Made by a program: the position numbers and the translations under genes
Shown here: positions 48,020 through 61,295 of the stretch, one piece after another
Position numbering within the stretch: position 1 is the first letter of the stretch
Layout of the letters: each line of letters opens with the position of its first letter
The notes under the pieces: model-generated
What the model saw: only the letters and a program-made list of their open reading frames with translations
The model's database searches: none
Told to the model about the DNA's origin: nothing
Assembly: GCA_028554795.2 (NCBI GenBank)
Contig: CM068835.1
Coordinates: forward strand, 61,482,719-61,546,718
Direction: 5' to 3'
Length of the DNA stretch: 64,000 bases
Source: Sinohyriopsis cumingii
Lineage: Eukaryota; Mollusca; Bivalvia; Unionida; Unionidae

Positions 48020-49970
48020 CTCCTTGAGGCTTTAATATAGGAAGCAGGTTATATATTTCACAGTTTAGCACTCAAGGCATTATTTTAGAGCTAAAATATG
48101 TTTGCAATACAGCAGGAAAAAGTTTGCTTGCATGTCATTTGGCTTCCGTTTCTACCATTCAGATGTAGGACTTGTTACAATTGCAACCGGAAATACAAAT
48201 ACATACATTTGTGTGTGCCAATGGCAGAAAATGATTTTATAAGTATATCTTTCCTCTAGCTGGTTTTACAAGTAGTATTCAATTCGTTGAATGACTTGCA
48301 TGGACACATAATTCTTACGGATAATATCTATAGTAAGCTAGTTATTTTCTTCGATGGTATGAGTAGATATAATGCCATGATATTTTTAACTTAAACTCAT
48401 CCATATATATATTATATCTACGAGGAAATCCAACTGGGTACTGTAAAGCGGATTATTTTCGAGATATTCTCAGTCATTCTTCTACAAAATCAAGAGACCG
48501 TTAAAATTAGATATAACGTGAAGGTCAGTTAACGGAAGGCAGTACTAAACTAAAATACCGCGTACACGTCTTGAAATCACATTTGAAAAATGTGGTTATT
48601 AAAAATAACACTCTATGCAGTAAACTAATTTTCTAAAGAGAAATTTTTATTCGCAATTTTATCCCTGAGTAGGAGGGATGAAAGAAGAATAAGCACTAAA
48701 GCGACAAATATTCTTACAGAATTGTGCACTGAAATGCATTCTAGGACAATACTCGTGTAAGTGAAGCTTAAACTATTGCTAAATTTGCTTGATTTTATGC
48801 TATTTGTTGTTATGTTGTGTTCTCTATTAACATATGGATGTTATGCTTTTACCAATGTTAGGTATAAGGCAGTCATAACTCATATAAATGTAAGTTATAA
48901 CATGTTTAGTTATCTTGTACAACATTTTGTTTAAGACTCTCGGTTCTACAGATACAGATGGTATTCGCGTTTCCAGTTGGTCCACCTCTAAGACCATTTG
49001 GGTTGACAGCTGTACAAGCCTTTTAGTGGTCTAATGTACCATATTGTGATTCACCAGAGTAAGAATCTCTCTCTCCCTGTCTGTCTCTCTGTCTGTCTGT
49101 CTGTCTGTCTCTCTCAGAGATTCCATTAACGTTTCTTGCAGAATACGTGTGTTAAGAATGTTGAAAGTCCATTACATCTGCATGGTCTTTATTTTTGCCC
49201 GCTGTCTCTGTCTGAATGTATATGTTTGTCTGTCTCTCTATATAAAGCCTTCATGACATAAACATTTATACAACATACGTTCTTTATTATATTTTCAATG
49301 TGTTTTTGTCCGCAATAAAACACAACAAAATCCAACAAATGTATTTTTAGTACATCAGACCATAGGCTGATACCGCATATAAAATAGTTCAATACAATAT
49401 CCGATTAAGGAGCTTTCAAGCAACCGATCACAAGACTTGTTTCTCTTGTGAATCGATAGTACAAAAATGTTGTCAGTCTAGTCTTGGTACTACAAATAGC
49501 AGCACACATAAGACTAACAAAAAATATGAATTATCTATTATTTAACAGTAGTTTGTGTCAATATTTTCTTCTCTCATCATCATCGGCATGATACGCATTT
49601 TTTGTTAAAAGAAAACGATTTGATTTGTCTTTGATAATATTTAAACCATTCGTGGCACAATGTCGAAAAATTATAAAAGGTCATACAAATCATAATATCA
49701 ACCTGTCTCTATAGCAAATATCACCAGAACATTGAAAACTAAAGCAATCACATCTCTAAGATTTAACTTAAGTCTAAGAAAAGTAAACTTTATATGAATA
49801 TAAAATATTTGTAACTTCCTGGAGTTAAATAATACAACTTTGAACTCGTTGTCGAACCATAGAAATAAACTTGTATTTGATTGATATATTCAGCATCAAA
49901 CCCATATGAATATATTAATTTATTCACGTGTGTTGTATTTCAAATACACTTACTTTAGCATGATTATGTA
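48020..49970. other. No gene recognised
   Basis: AT-rich sequence containing one TCTG/TCTC microsatellite. Confidence 0.5.
49064..49117. repeat. (TCTG)n/(TC)n microsatellite
   Basis: CTGTCTGTCTCTCTGTCTG-type repeats. Confidence 0.9.
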
Positions 49971-49971
49971 C

Positions 49972-50100
49972 GAAAGCTTGCCAGTTGGTTCTCGTGGATC
50001 AGTGGTTATTTCCGGTGTTCTTCCTCCAGCATTAATACTGGCAGCCATTTATAGCCTGTCGTGTGATGAAAAATGGCGTTAAGCCCCACAACAACAACAT
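49972..50100 (+). mobile_element. SINE family 1, 3' half
   Basis: Body and tail only: GCTTGCCAGTTGGTTCTCGTG to GTTAAGCCCCACAACAACAAC. Confidence 0.8.
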
Positions 50101-50479
50101 CTTTAGCATGATATTATAATCATACAAAAATACCTGGTTTGATCCACGGAACATAAGTTGTGATAATATATCAGACCGTATATAATAGGCAACACATATT
50201 TGGTATTTGCAATATTATTCAACTGCTTATGTATTGCTCATTCAAGTGCCGTTCATAAAGTTATGTTGTTCGCAGATGTAGACTTTTCATTAATGGCCGA
50301 AGATGAGCTTAATCATGCCATCGACAAGTTTAATAAATAAAACACAAAACCACACACATTTATCGTAAGATATCTAAAATACATTAATTAAATTTTAAAA
50401 CTACATTCCTTAATTCATGTTTAGCTGTACCAATCATCATCTTAATTGCAAACACTATTTCCATTTATTTATATAGGCA

Positions 50480-52040
50480 GACTCAGTGAATCGACAAGCG
50501 TCTAAAAGACCATTTCTAACTCTATCTGAAGATTCCTCTTGAAAAGAATTACTTTGATTTTATCCAGATTGAATTTTGCACCAAAATCGGACAAAATTAG
50601 CGAAAAATAAATATTTGTTCCGGAAATAAAATCTTTTTTAATGCAGTGACCAAAATCATCGGCATTCAGTATAGCATATATATGCTCTCTGGTTTTATTT
50701 ATAATGATAACACAAAGGTATTTTACAAGCAGCCCTTTCCTAAGATCAGTAGTGCATCATGAGCATACATTAGGGCCTAGTACACGACCCTGTCTGGTAC
50801 CTACGTGACAGGAAACACCGATACCGACAATCTTTAGGAGATTTAATACATGGTTTCAAACTAACCTGTATCAAGGAATTTACCCTGACCATTGTATTGG
50901 TAATATGTATCTTGAGGTTTTGAATTTTCATCCGCACTTCCATTAGAGGTTCAAGTCGTTCAACCAAAATAATTACAGCATTACTAATCTATGCTATCAC
51001 TCGTCTTTCTGGGTAATCTTGTGATCTTAGAAATGTATCATTTATTGCACTATTTTCTCATCTCCTAGCATCTACTAGACCGTATGAGTTGATCATATAA
51101 ATTGAGAGGTATATTGCTTGCCATTTCTGTTGCTGATTCAGTGAGGACTTTATTTTTGTCGGTATCGGTGTTTATTTTTGTTTTTATACTTTACGGCACA
51201 ACAATCTATGTATGTTATTTAATGTGGCAACTGGAGCAAAGTGCCCGACCCAATGACACAGTACGGTAGCTCATCACGGACATACAGGTTGGTCCGATGG
51301 TAGGATTATAACCTTTTGGTCGTAAGCCCGGCACACTAACCACTGAGCCACCCATCTCTCAGCAAGTACTAATCCCCAAACAATTTTAGTTTTGCTTGAT
51401 ATTATTCATTTAGTATATACGGTTTATTCTTTTTTATTTCATAACATTAATCCCTGTCGAATAATGAATCTCCCATAATAAGTTACAGCCTTCCAATTAC
51501 AGATTTGAATTGAGTTTCTGCTATTTTCATCAGAAAAAAATATCGTAAATTCATATAAGCTTCTGATTTAGATCCGTTTGCTTCAGATATTTTTTCCTTG
51601 GACGTATACATAAAATGTGGTGATCTCATATTCAGTTTTATTTTGGTCAATTGTAAACCCTCCTACCAGTCTCCAGTTTTAATAGGTTTTGGTAGGTTTC
51701 ATAATACTCACTTATTTTGAATATTTTTATTTATATAGGTGCGGAAACATGGTCCTTCATAGCGTCTAGTGTAACACAATTGGCATGATGTACCTCTTGC
51801 ATATACTCATATATGGGCATATTACATGATAGACCTTTTTAATAAATTAGCCATGCCTTTGCTTAAAAATGAGACCTAAAGCGTGATATAAGACAGGTGT
51901 TAAATGCTTTCAAAAGATCCACAACAATCGTACTATCGGTTATCCTGTAGATGGTGGAATTTGCTTGCGACAAGTGAATAACATTAATCACCATATTATG
52001 TGCCAAGTATTGATCTTTAATACTTTGCAAAAGCTATGCA
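50480..52040 (-). mobile_element. LINE-like reverse transcriptase remnant
   Basis: On the minus strand, frames show motif A-like VVDLLKAFNTC (about 51905-51935), a glycine/glutamine turn near 50800 equivalent to the G-x-R-Q-G region, the catalytic-motif segment ILNADDFG (about 50645-50670), and GAKFNLDKIKVILFKRN (about 50530-50580). The order and spacing fit a non-LTR reverse transcriptase palm. Many stops and frameshifts are present, and a tRNA-like SINE splits it at 51.2 kb. The clade is not determined. Confidence 0.55.
51175..51365 (-). mobile_element. Third tRNA-derived SINE-like element, inside LINE remnant
   Basis: On the minus strand it begins GAGAGATGGGTGGCTCAGTG and continues with GGTTAGTGTGCCGGGC and GGTTATAATCCTACC. 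These are A- and B-box-like segments unlike families 1 and 2. A single copy is seen in this window. Confidence 0.6.
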
Positions 52041-52169
52041 CAAATCATCTATTACACTAAGCACTGTATCACTGTATACATACATACATACATACATATA
52101 TATATATAGTGTTAAGTATCTGAATAACTGCAGAGGAACACCCATACATTAGAAGTGTATGTGTGTATG

Positions 52170-52447
52170 TGTGACTTGGATTTTTAACGTATCTTTAACA
52201 ATATTCAGTCATATCGCTACGATGTCTGCAGTGTGTCAGTTTATAGTGATGTCAAGCAATATGACATTATAACGCAGAATTGTTGTATGATGTCCCACCC
52301 AGTCATATTATCCTGAAACCAGACCTACCAGTCCTAACACTAACCTCTTAATGCTGAGCGCCACGCGAGGCAGATGTTAGTACCATTTTTGCAAATTTTT
52401 TATATGACTCGGCCGGGGATCGAACCCACGACCTCTCGCATTCAGAT
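52170..52447 (-). mobile_element. SINE family 2, copy d, 5'-truncated
   Basis: The plus strand shows the reverse complement of the body (CCCACCCAGTCATATTATCC, CTAACCTCTTAATGCTGAG) and the B-box part CGGGGATCGAACCCACGACC. The first tRNA half is missing. It reaches a dinucleotide/tetranucleotide run at 52076-52110 on its tail side. Confidence 0.85.
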
Positions 52448-52792
52448 ACAAGAAGAAAATTCTAAAGAAATTAATATGACGATAGTTAGGGCCGGATTTA
52501 GGCATAAGGTAAACAAGCTGCAGCTTAGGGTCTCACAGTGTGAAGGGGCCTCTCAAAATTGCAGAATTTTAAAACAATTTTTACAACATCTTTAAGTAAT
52601 CATTTAATCATTGATCTTTGCATAATATGTTCACAAATATTATCTATGCAATATATTTTAGATAAATTACATAATGTACATGTTGTTGTTTCATGGTTGT
52701 TCAATATTTCAATCAATTGTTGACCGATTTTTAACCCACTCGCGTTCAATCTTTCTTTCAATGTTACTCGCTTGTTTTACGCTCTCATTAGT

Positions 52793-52957
52793 TCTTGGCC
52801 AATGTGGGTATGGAAGAAAGCTTTCCAGAGCTTCTCGTGGGTTGGTTGTTCTTTCCCGGATTTTCCCGGGTTCTGCCTCTACCATTAATACTGGCCGCCA
52901 TGCATAGCCTATCGTGTGCTGAAAAATGACGTTAAACCCCACAACAACAACAACAAA
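52793..52957 (+). mobile_element. SINE family 1, 3' part
   Basis: It runs from TTCTTGGCCAATGTGGGTAT to CCCCACAACAACAACAA. The antisense ORF here (52709-52942) is an artefact. Confidence 0.85.
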
Positions 52958-52999
52958 TGCCTCTCTTAGACTTGCCGCTCGCCACGGTTTGTATTTTCA

Positions 53000-54340
53000 T
53001 TTAAGTGCACGATAAGAAGATTCATAATCACAGACGAACTGGACATCTTTCGTTTCATCAGCAGAGAAAATTCGTATGCTGCATTTTTTCCACTTGAGAC
53101 TGTGTATATTATGTTCTGGACAATGCCAGCTTGAAAACGTCACAATTCATGGCGGACCAGAACAAATCCGGTTTTAAAATTTATACAGAACTGTTCACTT
53201 TTTGGACATCCATAGAACATTACAGTATTATTTTGAATTCACGTCATAATACTTTTATCATTTTCAATTATAACTTTGATAATTAATTTTTTAATTAACT
53301 TTTACAAACCTTGTTAGTGTTGCTTCTTCCTGGTACTTAGTTTATGACCACAGATTTGTAACAACGAGTGTAGGCTGCCTAGGATCTAAAAATAGATGTT
53401 GTAGGTTTCTAATAGTAAAATCTGTTGACAACTTTGGGGTAATTTGTCATTGATAGGCGGGTTTAGGAAAGGTGGGTGCTTAGAATGATTAAGTTATTTC
53501 CCTTTGGATGGATTAGGTGATGAATAGTTGTTTTGAAATATTAGATGCAATAGTAAAATAGTAAAATCTGTCACGGGGGGGGTGTATATTGCACCATATA
53601 CTAGTAATAGACTCTTGGAGGTGTAGATAACAAGAAAACGAAGCAATAAGATTACTACCAATTTTAGATTCATTTCTGTTTCGGATTCATGTTCCATACA
53701 TTGAAGTAAGTCTGCAGATACATTTGATATTTTGTTTAGATGATTTGAGAAGATCAGATCCCGAATGGTGATCGCAAAACGCTCAGCATGTATAAGTGGA
53801 CTGCGTTTCATTCCTTAGTAATGAGCGGATTGAATATTTTCAGCCGAAATGAAATTACCTACAGACATATTCATGCATGGATATACTAACAGAAAGAAAA
53901 ACAAAATATTTGTCCCATGTTTTTCTCGAAAAGCTAATGGCTAGAGCATTACCTTTTTAAACGCCAAATAACACAACATTAACTTTCACAATTCAATCCA
54001 TCCTGCCGCTACTCTTGAATCTTTATCAGCGTATAGCATAAACAATTTAAATAAATTTGTATCAATGTGTTCAAGATCTCTTAGGTATAAATTCGTTCTC
54101 AACGACATCTACGAACATAAAAATATGATATAAAATATATATATTGTACAATTTCAAAATGTCACCTGTATACTTTACCTTATTTGAATATTCTTGTACA
54201 GATAAAAATAACGTGAAACATACACATTAAGTTCATGTCTTAATTTCATTCAATGTACATCTCTGACTAAATCATCAAACGGTTTGGTTAAATTGACACA
54301 AAAAACAAACAATTCATTTACATGTTCTAAAAAATACGAT
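53000..54340. other. No gene recognised
   Basis: It contains the 80-bp repeat partner (53115-53195) of 12495-12575 and an eight-base G run near 53575. ORF 53494-53811 is unsupported. Confidence 0.5.
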
Positions 54341-55046
54341 GAAACTTCTTAAGCAAAAATTGCTTAGTTCCTAGTGTGTAACAATTTATGTATTTGTCCA
54401 GAACGGAACTAATGAAAAGCCAAACAATCCAGATGAGAGATGTAAATATATCCAACAGAAGTTATCTTTTGGCGTAAAAGTAAGAATTTTTTTAATATCA
54501 AACACGTGACTACCAAAATCACCATTGACAACGAATAAATTGTCCCCCAGATGTTAAAGTTCATATCTTGACCTGTTATCACTATATACAAATCAGTTAG
54601 TATACATGTTGAAATTAATTTATTGTGTCTCTATGTATAAATGAGAATGATCAGGGAAAAAGCGTTAGTAGTACAAGGGATGAATATGCTAATTCACATG
54701 ATATTTGACATGCCAATATAAGAACATTGTTCTTGTGATATTTAAGCTGGATTCATAGTAACCTGCATAACGGTTTAATGGATTGATGGCGTCGCTTGTA
54801 TATGCATTATTCTACACGATTCACTATGAAGCTAATACTGCAGTGTATAAGTGGTTAGACTTCAGCCTTGGATACAAGTACAAAAAGGCTGTCTTCTCCT
54901 TTCTTAAAGCAGAAATCGTGCTAATATTTGAAGCATGTTGATCTTTAAATCGAATAATTGGTACTTGCCTTTACAAATAATTTCCAAGTATCTTAGGACA
55001 TTAGAGCAAATCATTGTTTGAATGCTTTGTTTATTTTATTTTTCAG

Positions 55047-55239
55047 TGGATGAAATACATGTGGTGGTTGACACAAGTGGTGCAATTACATCACCAAGCT
55101 ATCCTGCGAATTACATTCTGACATGGAATAATAAATTTATCAGTTGGTCCATTATGACAGCAAGGACGAGCATTGTATTTCGAATAAAAGATTTTGATAT
55201 GGATTCGACATCACAGGACCAATTGCTGTGCGGAAATGG
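55047..55239 (+). CDS. CUB-domain exon, locus B (host gene, partial)
   Basis: The acceptor TTTTATTTTTCAG and a donor GTATG enclose a 193-bp exon of the same phase as 17903-18095. It reads DEIHVVVDTSGAITSPSYPA, then NY, WSIMTARTSIVFRI, a DFDMDS strand, and LLCGNG at the donor. The CUB signature is kept and no stop is present, so the exon may still be used. No later exon of this copy is recognised before 59 kb. Confidence 0.7.
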
Positions 55240-55244
55240 GTATG

Positions 55245-56310
55245 TATGAACTTATATTAAATTGACGTGTGAGTTTGCATTAGAATCTATCAGATTGATA
55301 TACAATTTTCGAATCTACTAACTTTAATGCAAAAGATCTATGAACTGTGTTATGCCTTAAAGGATTGAATGCTTATGGTCTCAAACGGGGAATTTGACTT
55401 GAGTTCATAACGACAGAACATGTAATCCTTTGTGTCTATCAACTGGTAGCCTGAAATAATAATATTGCATTAAACCGGAAATGCTAATGTTAAAATTATA
55501 TATACGATCCAACGCACACCTTTACAATTCAATACCCCTCAAATATGACAGATCTCCTTTGTTTCGAATAATAACCGTATCGACACACACTACGCTCCTA
55601 TAACAGACCCCTACCCCAGAAGGAAGAGGTTAGGAAGTGTTTAGATCTTAATTTCACACAAACATGCACACTTATATACAAATATACAATCCGATATGAT
55701 AGAGAAGTGGTAAAGAGGTTTTAAGGTTTAGCTGTCAATAACATAGACATACAAAACATATACATACAGAAAACATAAAACACTAAATATGTTGGCGCAT
55801 ATTATTAGTGTTTCTTTTTTATAGAGATATTGGTTTGCACTGAAAATGGCCGTTGCTTTTTTGACCAACATTCTACTTAATGGTTGCACCTCCCGTGTTT
55901 TGTGTTTTTGGCTGTGCATATTTAAAGACAATTATGGAGACCAAGAACTTAAAACCACTCGTGTTGTCCTCATTCCCATGTCTTCCTTCTTCTTCTTCTC
56001 CTCCCCCTTTTTCTCTTGCTTCCAATGTGGTTGATCAAGTCGTCTAAGATTTTTGCATTTTCATCTATTTCTTATCCAGTCTCTGAAATCCCCTCTTAGA
56101 TCTCAAGCTCTATTATTCTCACATTTTCTTCAGTCTCTCATTTACCCTCCTCTACTCCGCCGTGCAGCTTTTTTGTTGTCACCTTCTTCCGCCTCTGTTG
56201 AGCCCCTTGCTAAATTTAACCATATCCTCACCTTCCTCTGATGCTACTTGAGAGGGCAGATGTCCACTTATTGTTCAGAACACAGGAAATGCTCCACTCT
56301 TTCATCTGAT
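55245..56310. other. Intron-like DNA of locus B
   Basis: Partly alignable with 18.1-18.8 kb; no gene recognised. Confidence 0.5.
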
Positions 56311-56313
56311 TTC

Positions 56314-56565
56314 GGGGGCCCCGAGTGGCCGAGTGGTCTAAAGCGCTCTCCGTTACGGATCACTGTCATCTCACCTCTGTCTGCGTGGGTTCGAGTCTCG
56401 GATTCGGCTAATGTGGGTATGTGAGAAAGCTTGCCAGTAGCTTCTCGTGGGTCGGTGGTTCTTTCCGGGGTTTTCCCGGGTTCTTCCTCCACCATTAATA
56501 CTGGCCGCCATGTATAGCCTATCATGTGCTGAAAAATGGCGTTAAAACCTACAACAACAAGAACA
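56314..56565 (+). mobile_element. SINE family 1, full-length
   Basis: Head GGGCCCCGAGTGGCCGAGTG, body, and tail ACAACAAGAACAACAACA, nearly identical in layout to the 1.4 kb copy. The flanking sequence ATCATCTGATTTCG after the tail and TTTCATCTGATTTCGG before the head share CATCTGATTTCG, a likely target-site duplication of about 12 bp. Confidence 0.9.
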
Positions 56566-56579
56566 ACAACATCATCTGA

Positions 56580-58200
56580 TTTCGTCTCACAACTTCCCAT
56601 ATGGCGGTGTTCTGCCACTTTTCTGTGATGAATGTCGAAACTGTGAACACTCCACAATACATAATTGAGGCTAAGACATGACGCAAAACAATCCTAATAT
56701 AGCATTCAGCCCTCACAAGGAACACAAATGGACCAGAAATTGTGCAGATCTGACATAAATAATTTTGTTTTGGCGTGTTTTCATTGGTTTACACAAGAGA
56801 AAAGGTATGTTTATAGGGTTATTTTATTCGCACGACAACATACACTATACCAAGAAACTCATTGTATTAGAGAAAGGGATATTCAAATTTTTGTTTTTAG
56901 TGGTGAAATACAAAACTACAAACATGGAAAAACAAACAGAAAACACAAAAGACAAAACGTGTGTCAAAATGATTAGGTGCTTTTTTGTTTATTAGAGATA
57001 TGGGAAAGTCGTTTAGTTTTGGTGAATGGACTTGGATTGATCCCCTAGGATTATGGATTATGTCTCACCATGGGCTTTGCCACAATATACGGTCGACTCT
57101 TTCTAAAGAAGAAGGAAAAGTCCATCGTATTAATTATGCATTCCAGTTGTACATCTTATTGATTTCGCATCCACTGCCTCTGCTGTTTTTGTTGGTGCTC
57201 ATGAAAGTAATTTTGTCTCTCCTTCCATTCTTTTTCCCCTCTAATCATTTCCTCGCGCATGAAGTTTCTACTAGGTCATATGCCAGTTTCAAGATGGGCA
57301 ACTTCGTGTCCGTTTTCTTCTTGATCATGTCCTGCCTTGCACGCTGCACCATGGTTCGATGATATGTTCCTGACCACTCAACAATGGTCGACCGGACATT
57401 TATGTTATGGAAAAAAAGACATGAAGGAGATCATCCCTTCTATCCATTTTCGCCAGTAATATTTATCTTCATTTTGAATTCCCACTCTACCCCCTCTATT
57501 TATCTCTAAATATTAACGATGAAGACTGTTAGACCTATTAAAAATTCTTTCATTACTATTCCACTATTGTCAGGATGAAGAAATAATTTTCACTTGGTAG
57601 AATCATTTTGAATTAGATATCAGATTAAATATGTTTGAAAGTAAACGTGCAGCATATATACGAGTTCTGCTCACTCCAGAATCCTTCCTGTAAGCAGCTA
57701 ATAGGATCGACAACAACCAGAGTTTTCAAACTTTCATGCTATTCTGCTCTATGTATCTGTTCATGATTTAACATCTTTTGAGTGTAAAGCGAAGTTGTCA
57801 AATATGTGTACTGGTTTTTGTGCGAGAAATATATTTTCAGGATAACAAATGTTTATATCGTTAAATGCTTGCTGAAAGCCCTGGGCAACCAATACCTTAA
57901 ATACACCATGAAGAAATGTGTACGGTGCAGTACTTGTTAGATGTTTTTTTCTTCATGCTGAAGTTCATTCATATACGTTAAATAGTTGAACACCTATTCT
58001 ACGTGCATAAAATTGACTTCTCTTATCCACGTACATTGAGCCAGAGTTTACTGTGTTTCCGTTCTCGAATGTAATAATTTGTTCATATATGTCTATAATC
58101 CGTTCATGTTCTTTTATGTAATTTCATTGTATAGGCACTGATTTTACACACTCTTTAAATATCTGGCTCTTTCCATCTCGCTATTTATTTCACCGAACAC
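56580..58200. other. No gene recognised
   Basis: ORFs at 56728-56995 and 56985-57362 lack recognisable features. The last 300 bases align with 18.8-19.05 kb. Confidence 0.5.
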
Positions 58201-58206
58201 TCCAAT

Positions 58207-58525
58207 CGCTCCGGTGGCTTAGTGGTTAGAGCGTCCGCCTCGGATGCGGGAGTTCGTGGGTTCTATTCCTGGCCGAGTCATACCAAAGACTTAAATTATG
58301 GTACTAACAGCTGTCTCGCTTGGCGCTCAGCATTAAGAGGTTATTGTTAGGACTGGTCGGCCTGGTGTCAGGATAATTTGACTGGGCGAGACATCATGCT
58401 ACATGTCTGCGGCGTGATGCCCCAGTGCTAGAAATTACTATAAAATGCCACAATGCAGACACTGTAGCGATATCATTGTAAAAATGTTAAAGCTAAGTTA
58501 AAAATCAAAGCCACACTCACCCAAC
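58207..58525 (+). mobile_element. SINE family 2, copy c
   Basis: Head CCGGTGGCTTAGTGGTTAGA, family body, tail CAAAGCCACACTCA. It is inserted where duplicate A (about 19040-19050) has continuous sequence; the flanks show an imperfect duplication of CC(A/G)AAC(A/G)CT. Confidence 0.85.
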
Positions 58526-59269
58526 GCTTATCGCTCGCATTAATAACATGTTGTAGCTGTCTGCATCATTTGCTTCATTTGCTTCTGAAGTGAATAAAGC
58601 CTTACTAATCGACGTCAAAGTTTGTCTGGCATGTCAACATGAGTATTGTTGGTGCACTGTAGACACCCAATAGTGTAATGAAACAAATATTGGTGGCACT
58701 TCGCTGAAAAGACTTGCAATTACTCTCGCACAAATGCTTGACTAGGTGGCGTAGCTTCCCATAGTTGTACGGCTGAGCTGTTTGCAGCCCTCAAACGGTA
58801 ACTTATCGGTTGTCTTGGAGCAACAAACCGTTACGAAATCGTAAACACATCGTCAAACATAACAGGTTAGTAGCACGACGCAGACAACCTTCAAACTCTC
58901 CAGTTGGATACAAATGCCTTACAAACTTGAACATTTTAACATTTGACGCACGGCACAAAAAATATATTAAACAACGCCTGACACTGAGTGAGAAGAATAT
59001 TCTGGTCAAACAAAACCACCTATAAAAAGCAACCAATACGTCCATCACTTGTAATATTTACACAGAAACCTTGAAAAAACTCCATAAGAAGAAATAATAG
59101 AGATACAGCCAACAATTAGTACTGCACTCTCATAAGAACCACAACAACTTGAACCTGAACTTTGCTAACAGAAGAAGACCAATGGATAAAATAACAAATA
59201 TGAAGATATCAGCAACAACCAAAACAAGTAGAATGCCTTGGTGGATTGTTTGACCTATCGACCTTGCTA

Positions 59270-61260
59270 ATCTATTGGAAGCACTTATAAAGGATCATTT
59301 CGTAATCATTGAACTTTTTGAAGGTATCAATGTTGTATAGTACTACGACACTGATGTTGAATTCTGAGGCGATTTTGCGCGAAATATATGCTGGTTAGCA
59401 ACAAATACAAGCCCCAACGTTACTTCGATGATCATAATCTCATCAAAGAAACCAGAATTCAGTGTGCCTTTTATGTACCTGCTACCGATGGTGCATCACG
59501 CATCACGCACACGTGAGACTGAATTAGCTTCACTGTGAGTGTATAACAGTTGGCCTAAAACCGTTTGGTGTTCTTGACGATGCCTTTTGTTTTTTTCTGT
59601 TAGTTATTTTAAGAGCATATACTCGTAAAAAGGATTACCCTAACAACGCAGATTAATTTAACCTCTGACGCCATTAGTGGTAGATAAGAAAGCAGATTTG
59701 AAATGACAGGTATGTCATTTCAGGGTTATATACTGTTTGGATTTTACGAAATGTGGAACTAGGTGATTTGTTATCAATGATGTCAGTGATACAATCGGTT
59801 GACACATAGTTCTTTTACTCTTGTGGATCAAGACAGGTACTCTTTAGATCTTCGAAGTAAAACAACAATGATACAACTGTAAGTCTAAGATCGATCTGAA
59901 AATTAAAGACAGCAATGACAGTCGTACATGGACGTGTGACAACTCTTGAATTTCGCACGAGTTAAAATCAGACAAGCATTTTCGTGGTGTCTTTAGGCGT
60001 AATGAACTTGCATCGATAGTGTCACGCACACATGAAACCGGCAATGCCAAAATGAATTTGACAACAAGACCAGGCGCTGATTGTATAGTTTATGTACTGA
60101 CACCTCATCATCGTTCTTATTTTGACTTGTATGGATTTGCACAACTATTTGAAGTTGCTGATTATTTAACGAAGAACGATAAACCGAGCAGCAGAGTCGT
60201 CTACCACTGTTTCATTCAGCTCTACCAGCATTTTATATTCGATGGACAAATATACGGTGATCATCTTGCTAAAGTGTTGGATGCGCTGGTGAGAACCAGT
60301 TTCCTTACAACCAACACTGGAAATACTTAATGATTTCACATTGATGCATGTTTAATATTATACAAAATGTTTATAAACAGGCACTGATGTTACATAACAC
60401 CACGGTTAGTTGGTGATGTGGATATGAGTAGGTTTACCAGCAAAGCGGACTTGACTAAGTTTGCTAGTCGTGTTGTTGGGTGTTTAAACCAGGTGAGCTT
60501 GTGATTTTTGAAGACCAATCTTGTAAATATTCACAATAATGTTAAGCTGAAATGCGCTGTCGCGAAGAACCTGGCTGAGATGAAATACACAGAGAGTATG
60601 GCGTGTCAGTTTCTTATATCAAAGATGATACTAATGCTACAACAAAACAATAAGTGTATAAACATATTGATAATGTGCTATCTGCATCAAGTGAAGTATG
60701 TTCTAGGGTGTATTTCAATTACTTTAACCAGTAAAGGAGATATAAAAACGAAACGTTTCAAATGGGCTAGTTATTTTCAGTTCTGTCGGGAATCGCTTTG
60801 AAATGCATACATGTCACTCTTAAATAGGTGTTTAATGTAATTAAATGATGTTTACACAAAGAATGGAGTCCAACCAAGGCCCGTAATATGGGTCAGTTCA
60901 AGGTCAGGTCAGCGGACACGCACACTAAGTTGGATTAGACAAGAGACAAGGATCTGATGCGCTTAGGCAGTTGACAGCAGTCATTCACTTTACAAGTGAT
61001 CAGCATTGAGAGTAGTCTGTTTTGTTTTGTATTTCATACTGAGTTGTTTACTTTCGAACTTGACTGTCTGCCAGGACTCATTTATAGCCTATACTGGATA
61101 TATGTTGATATAGTTTCAAATTTCGATGCGTGACGCTAGCATTTGGATTCATCTGATGTACAACATTTTACGTCGTGTAGCACGGTCGGCTTCACAACCC
61201 GTGTGTTCTGCTGGGCAATTACCGACTTCAAAAACTGTTTTGTTAAGTGGATAGCACCCC
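59270..61260. other. No firm gene
   Basis: Two plus ORFs (60019-60330 and 60508-60801) are open but unrecognised, and neither shows splice or family features. Confidence 0.35.
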
Positions 61261-61295
61261 ATTGTTCTGCGAGCAATTGCTGATATTTGTATATC

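Larger units (their letters stand above)
54340..59270 (+). repeat. Diverged segmental duplicate, copy B (CUB-exon locus)
   Basis: Partner of 17140-21230. It carries family 1 (56.3 kb) and family 2 (58.2 kb) SINEs absent from copy A. Confidence 0.8.

Noticed and set aside
50265..50335. Plus-strand reverse-transcriptase-like phrase (FADVDFSLMAEDELNHAIDK)
   Set aside because: Too short and on the opposite strand to the LINE remnant, with no supporting motifs around it.
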